DNA of 64,000 bases from Paenibacillus larvae subsp. larvae (GCF_002003265.1 NZ_CP019687.1:1-64000), one strand, 5' to 3'. Shown: positions 46,819 through 55,226, counted from the first letter of the stretch. The notes: generated from the sequence alone by a model not told the origin. Numbers and translations: made by a program.

Positions 46819-47953
46819 AACAGTATTAACAAATGGTCATATTATAGACCCGAGCCTATGTCTTAACGGGAAATATGATATTCTGCTGGAACACGGCCGC
46901 ATTATCGGCCTTATAGCCCCAGGCCATATCCATGAATGGGAGGGAGATGCCAACGTCCTGGATATGGAAGGTTGCTATATTTCTCCAGGTTGGATCGATC
47001 TTCATGTCCATGTGTTCCCGGAAAAGGCCAAAATCGGTATTGAGGCTGATTCAATTGGAGTTAAGCAGGGAGTTACTACTATTGTCGATGCGGGTAGCTC
47101 TGGTGTAAACGATTACAGAACCTTTAAGGAGACAGTTATTAAGCCGAGTATTACCGAAGTGCTGGCCTGGGTAAACATATCGTCTGACGGTTTATGCCAG
47201 GGCCTCTCGGAGTTGGTAGACTTATCGAGACTGGCCCCTGAACAAACGGTACAATTGATCCGGGATGAGCCTGCCGCTATAGGAATTAAAGCCAGAATGA
47301 GTGCCTCCGTAGTTAAGAACAATGGAATTTATCCATTGGAAGTGGCGGTGTCGGCTGCTGATCTCGCCGGAGTTCCGGTTATGGTTCATATCGGAAATGC
47401 GCCTCCTGAACTAGGTGAGGTATTGGAAAGATTAAGAGACGGAGACGTGGTTACCCATGCATTTCATGGAAAGAAAGGCGGTATGCTGAACGGAGAAGGA
47501 CGGATTCTTCCGGAAGCCGAAGAAGCATTAAGACGGGGGGTTCTGCTTGATTTAGGCCACGGGACCTCCAGTTTCAGCTTTGAGAGCCTGGCGCGATACA
47601 AGGAGCTTGGACTTCAGCCGTTCACGATCAGTACGGACTTATACAGTACAAATAGGGGAGGTCCCGTATATAGTCTGGCGGTTACGATGAACAAAGTACT
47701 TACACTGGGGTATTCACTGGAAGAAGTGATCCGGGCGGTAACAACGGCCCCTGCGAAAATATTACGGAGAGAACATGACCTGGGTACACTCCGTGAAGGG
47801 TCGATTGCTGACCTTACGGTATTCCGCCTGCACCCGGAGGAAGAGAAGCTTATCGATTCGGAGAAAGTGGAACGGACGGCCCGCCAGAAGCTGACTCCGC
47901 TTTGGACGATTAAAGAAGGGAACGTGATTGCATGCAATCAGCCGACTCACTGA
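46811..47953 (+). CDS. Amidohydrolase/deacetylase family metallohydrolase
   Basis: 380 residues from ATG 46811, overlapping the regulator stop. A TIM-barrel amidohydrolase: PGWIDLHVHVFPEKAKIG gives the first H-x-H, IGIKARMSASVV the bridging Lys, PVMVHIGNAPPELGEVL and VVTHAFHGKKGGML the later His residues, and TISTDLYSTN the catalytic Asp. Members near DgaE/DgaF genes are annotated amidohydrolase/deacetylase. It probably removes an N-acyl group from an amino-sugar acid before the DgaE step. The next gene overlaps it by 22 bases. Confidence 0.88.
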   Translation: MNKTVLTNGHIIDPSLCLNGKYDILLEHGRIIGLIAPGHIHEWEGDANVLDMEGCYISPGWIDLHVHVFPEKAKIGIEADSIGVKQGVTTIVDAGSSGVNDYRTFKETVIKPSITEVLAWVNISSDGLCQGLSELVDLSRLAPEQTVQLIRDEPAAIGIKARMSASVVKNNGIYPLEVAVSAADLAGVPVMVHIGNAPPELGEVLERLRDGDVVTHAFHGKKGGMLNGEGRILPEAEEALRRGVLLDLGHGTSSFSFESLARYKELGLQPFTISTDLYSTNRGGPVYSLAVTMNKVLTLGYSLEEVIRAVTTAPAKILRREHDLGTLREGSIADLTVFRLHPEEEKLIDSEKVERTARQKLTPLWTIKEGNVIACNQPTH

Positions 47954-48294
47954 TTCAAGACATCATGGCGGGGGTCAAAGTTCCTGTACAGGACCCGGTT
48001 CCGCTTCGTTGTTTACTGGAGCAAACGTATAAGGTTGCTGAAGAGCTCAAACTGAATCTTACATTATCCCGGTGGATAGCCTTAGGCAATCATTATGCGG
48101 CTATGATTAACCGGCTCCAAGCCGGTGATAAACTGCCGCCTGTGGAGGAAGAAGCATTTAACGAGATTTCGGCGGCTGCGGAAGAGGCGAGCGCTTTCGT
48201 TCTGAGGTCTTATCATGAGCAGCTTAAACTGAATATCGACAGGACGGAAATCTTTCTTCTTGCGGTTCATTTTGAAGCGGCTTTGCAGTGGTAA
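47932..48294 (+). CDS. Stand-alone PRD-domain protein
   Basis: 120 residues, ATG 47932 inside the end of the amidohydrolase gene. It consists of one helical PRD: LLEQTYKVAEELKLNLTLSR, WIALGNHYAAMINRLQ with the candidate phospho-His, and FLLAVHFEAALQW with a second His. PRDs receive phosphate from HPr or EIIB. A single PRD without DNA-binding part, encoded between enzyme and transporter genes, may titrate or relay PTS phosphate for this system. Such small PRD genes recur in SFCGS/DUF4310-4312 operons as far as I recall. Confidence 0.7.
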   Translation: MQSADSLIQDIMAGVKVPVQDPVPLRCLLEQTYKVAEELKLNLTLSRWIALGNHYAAMINRLQAGDKLPPVEEEAFNEISAAAEEASAFVLRSYHEQLKLNIDRTEIFLLAVHFEAALQW

Positions 48295-48333
48295 GGAATG
48301 ACATCATTTATTTAGATAAAGGGGAGAATCTGA

Positions 48334-48690
48334 ATGTTAAAAATTGTGATTGGTGACCGTTTGGGAAAAGGCAGCAACGTTGCAAAAGGAGTGGAGGCTG
48401 CAGGAGGACAGGCCATTGTTATCCCGGGATTCGGAGCTGACATGAAGCTTGGCGATTTCATGAAAAAAGAGGATGCGGATCTGGGCATTTCTTTCTGCGG
48501 AAGTGGTGGTGCCGGTGCTATAACCGCACAAACCAAATACGGATATCCGGTCAAATATGGAATGCGCTCCGTGGATGAAGGGATTACGGCCATTAAAGAA
48601 GGAAAGAGAGTGCTCGGATTTGGTTTCATGGATACAGAAGAGCTTGGTCGCCGTCTGACAGAAGAACTTCGCAAGCAAAAGGGGGTGTAA
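48334..48690 (+). CDS. Glycine-rich SFCGS-family protein
   Basis: 118 residues, ATG 48334 behind AAAGGGGAG. A small alpha/beta protein: MLKIVIGDRLGKGSNVAKGV at the start, then the name-giving motif DLGISFCGSGGAGAITAQ, and VLGFGFMDTEELGRRL. No characterised function known to me. The Cys in a glycine loop after a beta strand looks like the phosphorylation loop of PTS EIIB proteins (VCGSG-x-ATS), so it may be a IIB-like phosphocarrier (inference). It precedes DUF4312, DUF4311 and DUF4310 in a conserved order. Confidence 0.85.
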   Translation: MLKIVIGDRLGKGSNVAKGVEAAGGQAIVIPGFGADMKLGDFMKKEDADLGISFCGSGGAGAITAQTKYGYPVKYGMRSVDEGITAIKEGKRVLGFGFMDTEELGRRLTEELRKQKGV

Positions 48691-48693
48691 CTG

Positions 48694-49032
48694 TTGCTCA
48701 GGGAAGAGACTCTGACACTTGAGCTTCACGGGAAAGGGAATACGAAGGAACAAGCTTTCAGGCAAATTTTTCAGCAAATTCAACCTGCTATCAAAAAACA
48801 AATTTCAGAGCCGCCCATCCGGATCGAACCATTGGATATGCAAGTTATATCGGCAAAGGAAAGTTCTTGCACAGAAAGGTTTATGGGGTTTTTGTTTCCC
48901 CGCAAAAAATACACCTATGAAGTTCAGGCGAAGGTCACAGTCCGTCTGTGCTGCATTGAAATGTCCAAAATCGTGTTTGATAAGGAGCACGAAGTACTGA
49001 CACCGGCACAAAGGGTAATGAAGCTTCGTTAG
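48694..49032 (+). CDS. DUF4312-family protein
   Basis: 112 residues from TTG 48694 (AAGGGGGTG upstream), three bases after the SFCGS gene. Soluble alpha/beta protein: ETLTLELHGKGNTKEQAFRQ, RIEPLDMQVISAKESSCTE, FPRKKYTYEVQAKVTVRL. The ferredoxin-like pattern and strict linkage suggest a cytosolic subunit of the transporter complex. Function unknown in the family. Confidence 0.82.
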   Translation: MLREETLTLELHGKGNTKEQAFRQIFQQIQPAIKKQISEPPIRIEPLDMQVISAKESSCTERFMGFLFPRKKYTYEVQAKVTVRLCCIEMSKIVFDKEHEVLTPAQRVMKLR

Positions 49033-49052
49033 GGACATGAAGGGGGAATACG

Positions 49053-49838
49053 ATGGTCACGTTTATGATCGTATTGAAATCGATAATTATCGGAGCTTTT
49101 GTAGGCTTTGGTACCGGAGCGGGTGCGGCGAGAATGTTTCATGCTCCGAAAGTTCAGGGTATGGGGGCTTTTCGGACATATGGGGAATTAAATGCATGTG
49201 AGGGTGACCCTATTGCCCACTTTTCCTATGGGCTCGGTTTCCTTTTTAACGCTTGGGCCTCCGTAGTCGGTGCAGGAGCCTTCACTCAAGATGTGGATCA
49301 CCGGATTATTCCTAACTGGTCCGCTGCAGCTTTGCTATGGAAAAACAAGAATGTAGAAGAAACCCTTCATAATCCGAAAAAGATGGCAATTGCCGGTGCA
49401 ATTATAGGTGCTTTAGTAGTTTCTGTGCTAAATTCAACGGTATCCGTTATTCCTCAGGCTATGCAGGCTGTTGCGCTTGAAGTATTGGTCCCGGCGGCCA
49501 ACTGGCTGATTAATCCGGTTATGCCGATTGTATTTTGGATGGCGGCGATGGATGCAGGGAAACGTACAGGCCTGTGGGGAACCGTACTTGGGGGTCTCTC
49601 TCATCTTATTATGGGGAATGCAGTTCCAGGAATCGTTCTTGGTATTCTGATAGGAAAAGGTGTAGATGATGCAGGATGGAACAAGATAACGAAAACGCTG
49701 GTGACGGCTATCGTGTTGCTGTTTGTTCTAAGCGCGTTCTTCCGCGGATTTGATGCCAGCTTGCTGAACAGCGTTGGTGTGCCGATACCCGATTGGCTGA
49801 AAGCACTGCATTCATTCTTTGGATCTGAGGTGAAGTAA
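49053..49838 (+). CDS. DUF4311-family membrane protein
   Basis: 261 residues, ATG 49053 behind AAGGGGG. About seven hydrophobic helices rich in Gly and Ala (IIIGAFVGFGTGAGAARMF; WASVVGAGAFTQDVDHRIIP; IAGAIIGALVVSVLNSTVSV; GNAVPGIVLGILIGKG). The glycine-rich helices and charged loop DVDHRIIP recall transport subunits of split PTS permeases, though no sequence relation is claimed. Probably forms the membrane channel with DUF4310, two bases downstream. Confidence 0.85.
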   Translation: MVTFMIVLKSIIIGAFVGFGTGAGAARMFHAPKVQGMGAFRTYGELNACEGDPIAHFSYGLGFLFNAWASVVGAGAFTQDVDHRIIPNWSAAALLWKNKNVEETLHNPKKMAIAGAIIGALVVSVLNSTVSVIPQAMQAVALEVLVPAANWLINPVMPIVFWMAAMDAGKRTGLWGTVLGGLSHLIMGNAVPGIVLGILIGKGVDDAGWNKITKTLVTAIVLLFVLSAFFRGFDASLLNSVGVPIPDWLKALHSFFGSEVK

Positions 49839-49840
49839 TC

Positions 49841-50506
49841 ATGAACAACGAGCAACTGTTGGAACAGAAGTATAAAAGCTTTTGGTATGCCGAATGGACG
49901 TTTCCGATTTTTGTAGCTTTTTTGAGTGCAGGTATTTTTGCGGGTACCCATATGTTTTACGTCTATCATGTCGGGGCTTTTAATGATATTGCCATTGTAG
50001 CCATGCTGTCAGCTGGTATTGAGGGGGGAAGTTACGGGGCTGCAGCTGCTTTCGGGGCCAGCTTCCTGTTTGCCCGCGTTCTGGAAGGCTCCCTAATCGG
50101 TATTCTGGACATTGGCGGTGCTATCCAGACAGGGCTTGGTATCGGTGTCCCGGCTTTGATGCTGGGAGCCGGGATAACCGCTACGATCACTTCATTCCCT
50201 CTTGCCTTGGTTACGGGTGCTGTGCTGGGATATATCATTGGGGGAATCATTATCTTCATTCGTAAATATACGATCAATCAGTCTAACTCCACTTTTGGGG
50301 CAGATATCATGATGGGAGCCGGGAATGCCTCAGGCCGTTATTTGGGCCCGCTAATTGTTATCTCAGCTGCCACGGCCTCTATTCCTGTCGGGCTTGGTGC
50401 CATCGCCGGAGCAGGTGCATTTTACGCCTGGAAGAAGCCCATCGCGGGTGGAGCTATTATTGGGGCTATGATTATGGGAGCATTTTTTCCTCTTCCGTTG
50501 AACTAA
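49841..50506 (+). CDS. DUF4310-family membrane protein
   Basis: 221 residues, ATG 49841 behind GGAGG-like GAGGTGAAG. Cytosolic N-terminus (EQLLEQKYKSFWYAEWTFPI), then about six Gly/Ala-rich helices (AMLSAGIEGGSYGAAAAFGA; ILDIGGAIQTGLGIGVPALM; IAGAGAFYAWKKPIAGGAII). Always beside DUF4311 in such operons. The two are probably halves of one permease, analogous to IIC subunits encoded as separate genes. Substrate inferred from the catabolic genes as an amino-sugar acid or its N-acyl form. Confidence 0.85.
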   Translation: MNNEQLLEQKYKSFWYAEWTFPIFVAFLSAGIFAGTHMFYVYHVGAFNDIAIVAMLSAGIEGGSYGAAAAFGASFLFARVLEGSLIGILDIGGAIQTGLGIGVPALMLGAGITATITSFPLALVTGAVLGYIIGGIIIFIRKYTINQSNSTFGADIMMGAGNASGRYLGPLIVISAATASIPVGLGAIAGAGAFYAWKKPIAGGAIIGAMIMGAFFPLPLN

Positions 50507-50547
50507 GGACATAAAGGAAAGTCAGAAGGAAAGGCTGGTAGAGAAGG

Positions 50548-51654
50548 GTGAGTATTTATACCGAATTTGGACTGAAACGGGTTATAAACGCCAGCGGAAA
50601 GATGACTGCGCTCGGAGCAAGCGCAGTCCATCCTTCCGTTGCCGAAGCACTGAATGAAGCTTCGCAAAATTATGTCGTCATGGATGATCTGATGAAGACA
50701 GCAGGGAAATTTATAGCCGAGGAGACGGGTGCGGAGGACGGATGTCCCGTGTCCGGGGCCGCGGCTGGAATAGCCATTTCAATAGCTGCTTGTATTACCG
50801 GAACCAATCTAAACCTTATTGAACGGATTCCGTTCACGCAAGGGCTTAAGAACGAAGTGGTTGTGCAAAAAGGTCATTCCGTTCATTTTGGGGCTTCCAT
50901 TACTCAAATGATCATGATAGGCGGAGGAGTGCCTATTGAAGTTGGCCAGGCGAACCATACAGAGAAGGCGCATATTACAGAAGCTATAAATGAACGAACT
51001 GCTTGTTTGTTATATGTTAAGTCTCATCATGCCATTCAAAAGGGAATGCAATCGATAGAATCGATGCTGGAAGTAGCCAGAGATAAGGGGATTCCGCTTA
51101 TTGTTGATGCGGCTGCCGAGGAAGATTTGCATACTTACATTCAGCGGGGCGCTGATCTTGTCATATACAGTGGAGCAAAAGCCATAGAAGGACCGACTTC
51201 AGGATTCATTTGCGGACGCTCTGATCTGATCAGGTCTTGCCATGCGCAGTACAAAGGTATTGCAAGGCCTATGAAGATCGGAAAAGAAGCGATTATGGGT
51301 CTCCTTGCAGCATTAAGGCGATACAAAGACAGAGACGATCATGCGGAGGATCAGATAAAGCGGATGAAACATCTGCTCAACCAGTTGGAAGATCTGCCGG
51401 GGATTCAAGGAAGATTAGTTCAGGATGAAGCAGGCCGAGCCATATACCGGGCGGAGCTGCAGGTGGATGCGGCGGCTGCCGGAGTGGATGCACGAGGGCT
51501 TATCCGCGAATTGGAGTCGGGAAATCCTTCCATTTATACCCGAAATTATTATGCGAATGTAGGGAAAATTGCGATTGACCCCCGCCCGATGAGGCCCGGT
51601 GAGGAGGATCTTGTGGCGGATCGTATTAGACAAATAATCGGAAATGAGGCTTAA
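50548..51654 (+). CDS. dgaE: DgaE-like PLP-dependent ammonia lyase
   Basis: 368 residues from GTG 50548. A SelA/aspartate-aminotransferase-fold enzyme: INASGKMTALGASAVHPSVA near the start, PLIVDAAAEEDLHTYI with the PLP-ring Asp, and DLVIYSGAKAIEGPTSGF with the Schiff-base Lys. Salmonella DgaE converts D-glucosaminate-6-phosphate to 2-keto-3-deoxygluconate-6-phosphate plus ammonia. The next gene is the matching aldolase, three bases downstream, which supports the same chemistry here, although the substrate stereochemistry may differ. Confidence 0.88.
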   Translation: MSIYTEFGLKRVINASGKMTALGASAVHPSVAEALNEASQNYVVMDDLMKTAGKFIAEETGAEDGCPVSGAAAGIAISIAACITGTNLNLIERIPFTQGLKNEVVVQKGHSVHFGASITQMIMIGGGVPIEVGQANHTEKAHITEAINERTACLLYVKSHHAIQKGMQSIESMLEVARDKGIPLIVDAAAEEDLHTYIQRGADLVIYSGAKAIEGPTSGFICGRSDLIRSCHAQYKGIARPMKIGKEAIMGLLAALRRYKDRDDHAEDQIKRMKHLLNQLEDLPGIQGRLVQDEAGRAIYRAELQVDAAAAGVDARGLIRELESGNPSIYTRNYYANVGKIAIDPRPMRPGEEDLVADRIRQIIGNEA

Positions 51655-51657
51655 GTC

Positions 51658-52391
51658 ATGGAGAAAGAAAGCATAAAGATTCAACTGAACGTACTGGCTA
51701 AAGACATAGAGAATGCCAAAGAAATCGTGGAACAGACCCAGGGTAACGTTTTTATCGGCATGATGGTGAAAAATTATTCTTCTTCTGAAGAGGCAGTCCA
51801 TCATATAAAAAGCATGCAGGAAGCCGGAGTTCCGGTATCTGTTGGACTCGGAGCAGGGGACCCTGCCCAGTGGAAACGGGTAGCCGAAGTTGCCGTTCAA
51901 ACCAAGCCGGTCCATGTCAATCAGGCCTTTCCTGCTGCGGGGTACACGCTTGGAGCACTTAGGCAGGCGGGAAGCAGCCATACACTGGTTAATGCGCTGA
52001 TCAGACCGGCAGGGGTTCCAGGGAAAGTCTGGATCGGGACAGGACCTATTAGCCAATCCTTTGAAGAAATGGTAAGCTGCGAGGCGGCAGCGGCTATGCT
52101 GGCAGAGATTGGTGTCCATTCGGTGAAGTTCTATCCTGTGGAGGGAATTAAACGTCTGGATGAAATTGCCGGGATGGTACGCGCTGCAGTCAAACATGGC
52201 ATTCAAGTGTTTGAGCCTACAGGGGGATTGATACGAAAACCATTGCCGCCGTAGTGAAAGTATGTGCGGAAAACGGGGCCAGGCATATTATTCCCCATAT
52301 CTATACGGCGATCGTGGACAAAGAAACGGGCCGTACGAGATTGGAAGATATCCGGGCTTTACAGAATGCGGTTAAAGAAGTACTGGGTTGA
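51658..52391 (+). pseudogene. dgaF: DgaF-like KDPG/KDGP aldolase, frameshift near the end
   Basis: ATG 51658, then about 195 residues of a class I aldolase: IQLNVLAKDIENAKEIVEQT, VFIGMMVKNYSSSEEAVHH, VSVGLGAGDPAQWKRVAEVA, SVKFYPVEGIKRLDE with the Schiff-base Lys. At EPTGG the frame slips to a stop. Adding one G to the G5 run at about 52223 restores DTKTIAAVVKVCAENGARHI ... IPHIYTAIVDKETGRTR to TGA 52391 (about 244 residues). It cleaves the keto-deoxy-sugar-phosphate to pyruvate and glyceraldehyde-3-phosphate. A homopolymer slip, so possibly a read error; the operon is otherwise intact. Confidence 0.8.
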
Positions 52392-52515
52392 TGAAAGATC
52401 TTGTTTATCATTCCAAAGTCTATTCACTGTGAAAGTTTTACTGTAAATGGTGATAACTATATGCAATCTGTTCATTATACAAAAAAAGGAATTGAATGAA
52501 TTTAAAAAGCCACCT

Positions 52516-52528
52516 CCTTCTTGGGTGA
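52516..52528 (+). repeat. Left copy of a short direct repeat bounding the prophage remnant
   Basis: CCTTCTTGGGTGA recurs at 55420-55432. It lies just outside the integrase remnant. Too short to prove an att core. Confidence 0.3.
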
Positions 52529-52621
52529 ACGTTATAAATCTTACTCAAGTTAGGTTGGGGTCAGAATCCCTTGTTTATCAAGGGGTTTTGACTCTTTGTA
52601 TACTAGGATAAGGTAATAAAA

Positions 52622-53430
52622 TCATGACTTGGGGACGGATTGGGGACGAAAATTTTGAGGGGCGAACTTATCAAATTTTTCTGCTGTATCACGGCTAACT
52701 TTTTTAGTGATGTGGGTGTATATATCAGCCGTTGTTTGATGCTTCGAATGTCCGAGTCTTTGTTGTATGGCTTTCATGGGTGCTCCAGCCTCAATTAAAA
52801 GAGTTACTAGAATGACGGAGATCATGGAAACGTATGGGTTTCAAATTGTGTCTTTTAATAAATTTGTCCTACCATGCGGTAGGAGTATTATGATAAAAAG
52901 GTTTTCCGTAGCCAGCGTGAAACACATACTCTCTATCGCCTCCACGCCATTTTCCACCTAAAGACAATTTTTCTTTTTTCCATTCGTGCTCATGTATTTT
53001 TAACTCCGCCATATACCATTCAGGTATATCAACTATTCGCTTAGAACTTTTAGACTTAGGTTCCTTTTCCACGGCATGACCGTTTATTGTTAAGGAAGTT
53101 TATCGATAATGTCATGCCGTTAAAATCGAAATCTGCCCACTCTAATGCTAATAATTCACCTCGGCGGAACCCGCCGATCATGGAACCTAATATGAAAAGT
53201 CTCCACTTTCTAGGTTCTTCATTTAAAGCTGTTATGACTTCTTTAGCTTCATTGTCATCATAAAATTCAATTTCTGGCTGCTCTACCTTAGGTTTCTTTA
53301 CTCCAACAATTGGGTTTACTTTAATCAATCCCCATTCCTTGGATCTCTCCAGAATGTTTTTCAAAACCCTATAGATATATTCTATAGTGCCGTTAGATAG
53401 TTGACCACCTTTTCTTAGAGGTGCTTTGTA
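52622..53430 (-). pseudogene. Phage-type tyrosine integrase, broken
   Basis: Read on the minus strand from about 53430: APLRKGGQLSNGTIEYIYRV and GLIKVNPIVGVKKPK (core-binding domain), GSMIGGFRRGELLALEWADF with a catalytic Arg box. After a frame change EPKSKSSKRIVDIP and YVFHAGYGKPF follow, and after another, AGAPMKAIQQRLGHSKHQTT with the His box and ADIYTHITKKVS with the nucleophile Tyr. The HTxxR box is disrupted. The first ~60 residues (arm-binding domain) are absent. This marks one edge of a largely deleted prophage inserted next to the sugar-acid operon. Confidence 0.85.
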
Positions 53431-53592
53431 TAAAAATGAGATAACTAATAAAAAACATGAAACTCTTCTGGTATACCACACAGGAATAAAAAGCATTCTT
53501 TTGTTTCTCCGTGTGGAGCTCATGAACCAGTAAAATAGTAGAAGCCCAATACATGGAAATATGATACAATGAAACAAGCAATAGTGGCTTAC

Positions 53593-53750
53593 GTGGGCGG
53601 TCGCATCACCTCGAAAGGAGGTGATGCTATGGAGACGTTTCAGGCTCTTCAATTAATGTTCCTGTTCGGAATGTTTATTCTAGCGCTAACGTTTATCCGG
53701 AAAATGAAATAGATCGCCCACCCCACAAAGGTTAAAATGCGATCTATTTC
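53593..53750 (+). promoter_or_regulatory. Structured mRNA region of the type I toxin gene
   Basis: The SD lies in a hairpin: GCATCACCT (53603-53611) pairs with AGGTGATGC (53619-53627). GTGGGCGGTC (53593-53602) can pair with 53712-53721 over the end of the ORF (one G-U), closing the mRNA. Alternatively 53706-53717 pairs perfectly with 53739-53750 (12 bp), which excludes the 5'-3' closure. This is typical of type I toxin mRNAs that stay silent until processed. Confidence 0.6.
53629..53712 (+). CDS. Holin-like type I toxin, 27 aa
   Basis: ATG 53629 just after AAAGGAGGTGAT. The 27 residues comprise METFQALQLMFLFGMFILA and a basic end TFIRKMK. It matches the pattern of Firmicute 'putative holin-like toxin' peptides (x-x-F-x-AL-x-LM-x-x-FG-M-F-x). 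They insert into the membrane and depolarise it, and are kept off by an antisense RNA overlapping the 3' part of the mRNA. An antitoxin RNA on the minus strand is expected, but I could not fix its promoter. Located in prophage debris, as BsrG/TxpA/YonT genes are. Confidence 0.75.
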   Translation: METFQALQLMFLFGMFILALTFIRKMK

Positions 53751-53794
53751 GTATAACTTTGTAAAAGCCGACCGCCTATAGTGCGGCTATTGCC

Positions 53795-53829
53795 GACCGT
53801 AGACGTTCACAGCGTCTGCGGTCTTTTTT
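53795..53829 (+). terminator. Terminator of the toxin mRNA
   Basis: GACCGTAGACG (53795-53805) pairs with CGTCTGCGGTC (53813-53823; one G-U), followed by TTTTTT. Confidence 0.8.
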
Positions 53830-54084
53830 AGTATATGCTTCTACTTGCATTTTAACACAGGTCTGTTTTGTTTAACAAGGTTATACATGGCGTGACCATA
53901 TTTTGACCATATTTTTTTCGGAAGATATCCGAAGTAATCGGAATGCAAAACGAGAAACTTCCTATTCTATATAGTTAATCCGAACTAATCCTAACGACGT
54001 TTTGAAGAACGTAAAAAATACGTGGAGTTTCGTCTAACCAGACAATCTCATTCAGATGTTAGAGAATTAAATAAACCACTCAAG

Positions 54085-54570
54085 CTATTTGTTCCTATGC
54101 TTACTCTTGAGTTTCTTCAACACAAAATCCGCAAGGGGTATTAAAAGATATAAGGCAAACAACGACAAAGAAACAATGGCTACCCCAATATCCTTTATGA
54201 CAATATCCTTTGAATACAGAGAATAAATTAACACATAAAGATACATCACCACGAACATTAATAGTCCCTCTAAGATGAGATTAAATACTCCCTTCTTTTC
54301 TTCTATAATCAGATATAAGGATATATCTGCAATGAATATCGTTACTACCGTAATAACAAAAAATTTCAATACTGGAATCAATGATTCTAAAGTGCTGCTT
54401 GAATTTATGGATACATAAGGTGTTAAAGAAACTAACTGAACCATTCCATAAAAGATAAAGAATGGGATAGCAAATATAAACAGAAACATCAAAACCATAA
54501 GCATAATTACAACCATATAGTCAAAAAAAGTTGGTTTTTTGTTTTCTGTATCTTTTTCTGATTTTTTCAT
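54085..54570 (-). CDS. Multi-pass membrane protein, 161 aa, divergent to a secreted protein
   Basis: ATG 54570, GAGGGTTTGA upstream. A charged N-terminus (KKSEKDTENKK) and four to five membrane helices (DYMVVIMLMVLMFLFIFAIP; VLKFFVITVVTIFIADISLY; LILEGLLMFVVMYLYVLIYS; IGVAIVSLSLFALYLLIPLA) with a basic end KKLKSKHRNK. Size and topology recall YrvL-like regulatory membrane proteins and bacteriocin immunity proteins. I cannot decide. AT-rich like the secreted gene that starts 88 bases away on the other strand, so the two probably arrived together. Confidence 0.6.
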   Translation of the reverse strand: MKKSEKDTENKKPTFFDYMVVIMLMVLMFLFIFAIPFFIFYGMVQLVSLTPYVSINSSSTLESLIPVLKFFVITVVTIFIADISLYLIIEEKKGVFNLILEGLLMFVVMYLYVLIYSLYSKDIVIKDIGVAIVSLSLFALYLLIPLADFVLKKLKSKHRNK

Positions 54571-54658
54571 TCAAACCCTCCCTAAATCCACCTTCTTATG
54601 TTATTATATTATTTCTATGGTATTTATTTTATTAAAATCAAAAAAAGGGGAAGGTTTA

Positions 54659-55168
54659 ATGAGATTCAAGAAAAAAATCACTAAAGGCATTGTAGCACTC
54701 ACAGCATTAACTATTTTATCTACTTCGGCATTTGGCTCAATTTCATCAGCTCAAACACTTGAAAAACCATCAATATCTAGAACACAATTACTTTCAGTGC
54801 CAACTTCTTTTTCATCGAACCTTGGAAAACCAACTGGTTTAAATTATTCGAAAGTTTCCACCCAATATAACTTTAATTTAGCTAAATCAGGGCAAATACA
54901 GCCTAGGGGAATATTTGGTCATGGTCTAAAAGCGATAAAATTCATCGGGTCCATATGTAGAGTCGGAGGCTCAGCTCTTTCATGGATACTCAAACCTTTA
55001 TCCCCTTCCAAAGCAAAAATGTTCAGTCAATGGGCTCATAAAATTGCGGAAGCTACCGAAAGGTTAAACAGTGCTTCAAGAGGTGCTGTTGTTAAGGCTT
55101 TAATAGCAGTAGGAGTACCAGAAAAAACTGCTGAAGCTCTTGCTGATATTATTCTATGGCTTATTTAA
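54659..55168 (+). CDS. Secreted 169-aa protein of unknown function
   Basis: ATG 54659 (AAGGGGAAGG upstream). A classical signal peptide (MRFKKKITKGIVALTALTIL ... SAFG-SISSAQ, cleavage near residue 32) is followed by a Ser/Thr/Asn-rich linker of about 60 residues. A compact C-terminal half of about 85 residues is Gly/Ala/Lys-rich and amphipathic (FGHGLKAIKFIGSICRVGGS; LSWILKPLSPSKAKMF; AVVKALIAVGVPEKTAEALA), ending hydrophobic (DIILWLI). This could be a pore-forming bacteriocin-like domain with one Cys. The divergent membrane protein would then be a candidate immunity factor. No family recognised. A terminator follows. Confidence 0.65.
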   Translation: MRFKKKITKGIVALTALTILSTSAFGSISSAQTLEKPSISRTQLLSVPTSFSSNLGKPTGLNYSKVSTQYNFNLAKSGQIQPRGIFGHGLKAIKFIGSICRVGGSALSWILKPLSPSKAKMFSQWAHKIAEATERLNSASRGAVVKALIAVGVPEKTAEALADIILWLI

Positions 55169-55175
55169 ACTAGTT

Positions 55176-55226
55176 AAAAGAACAGGTTTGAAATCCTCCC
55201 ACAAGGATTCATGCCTGTTCTTTTTT
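55176..55226 (+). terminator. Terminator of the secreted-protein gene
   Basis: AAAAGAACAGG (55176-55186) pairs perfectly with CCTGTTCTTTT (55214-55224), plus further T. Confidence 0.85.

Noticed and set aside
52440-52620. Hairpin-rich stretch before the integrase considered as a tRNA attachment gene
   Set aside because: No cloverleaf, anticodon arm or CCA end could be drawn.
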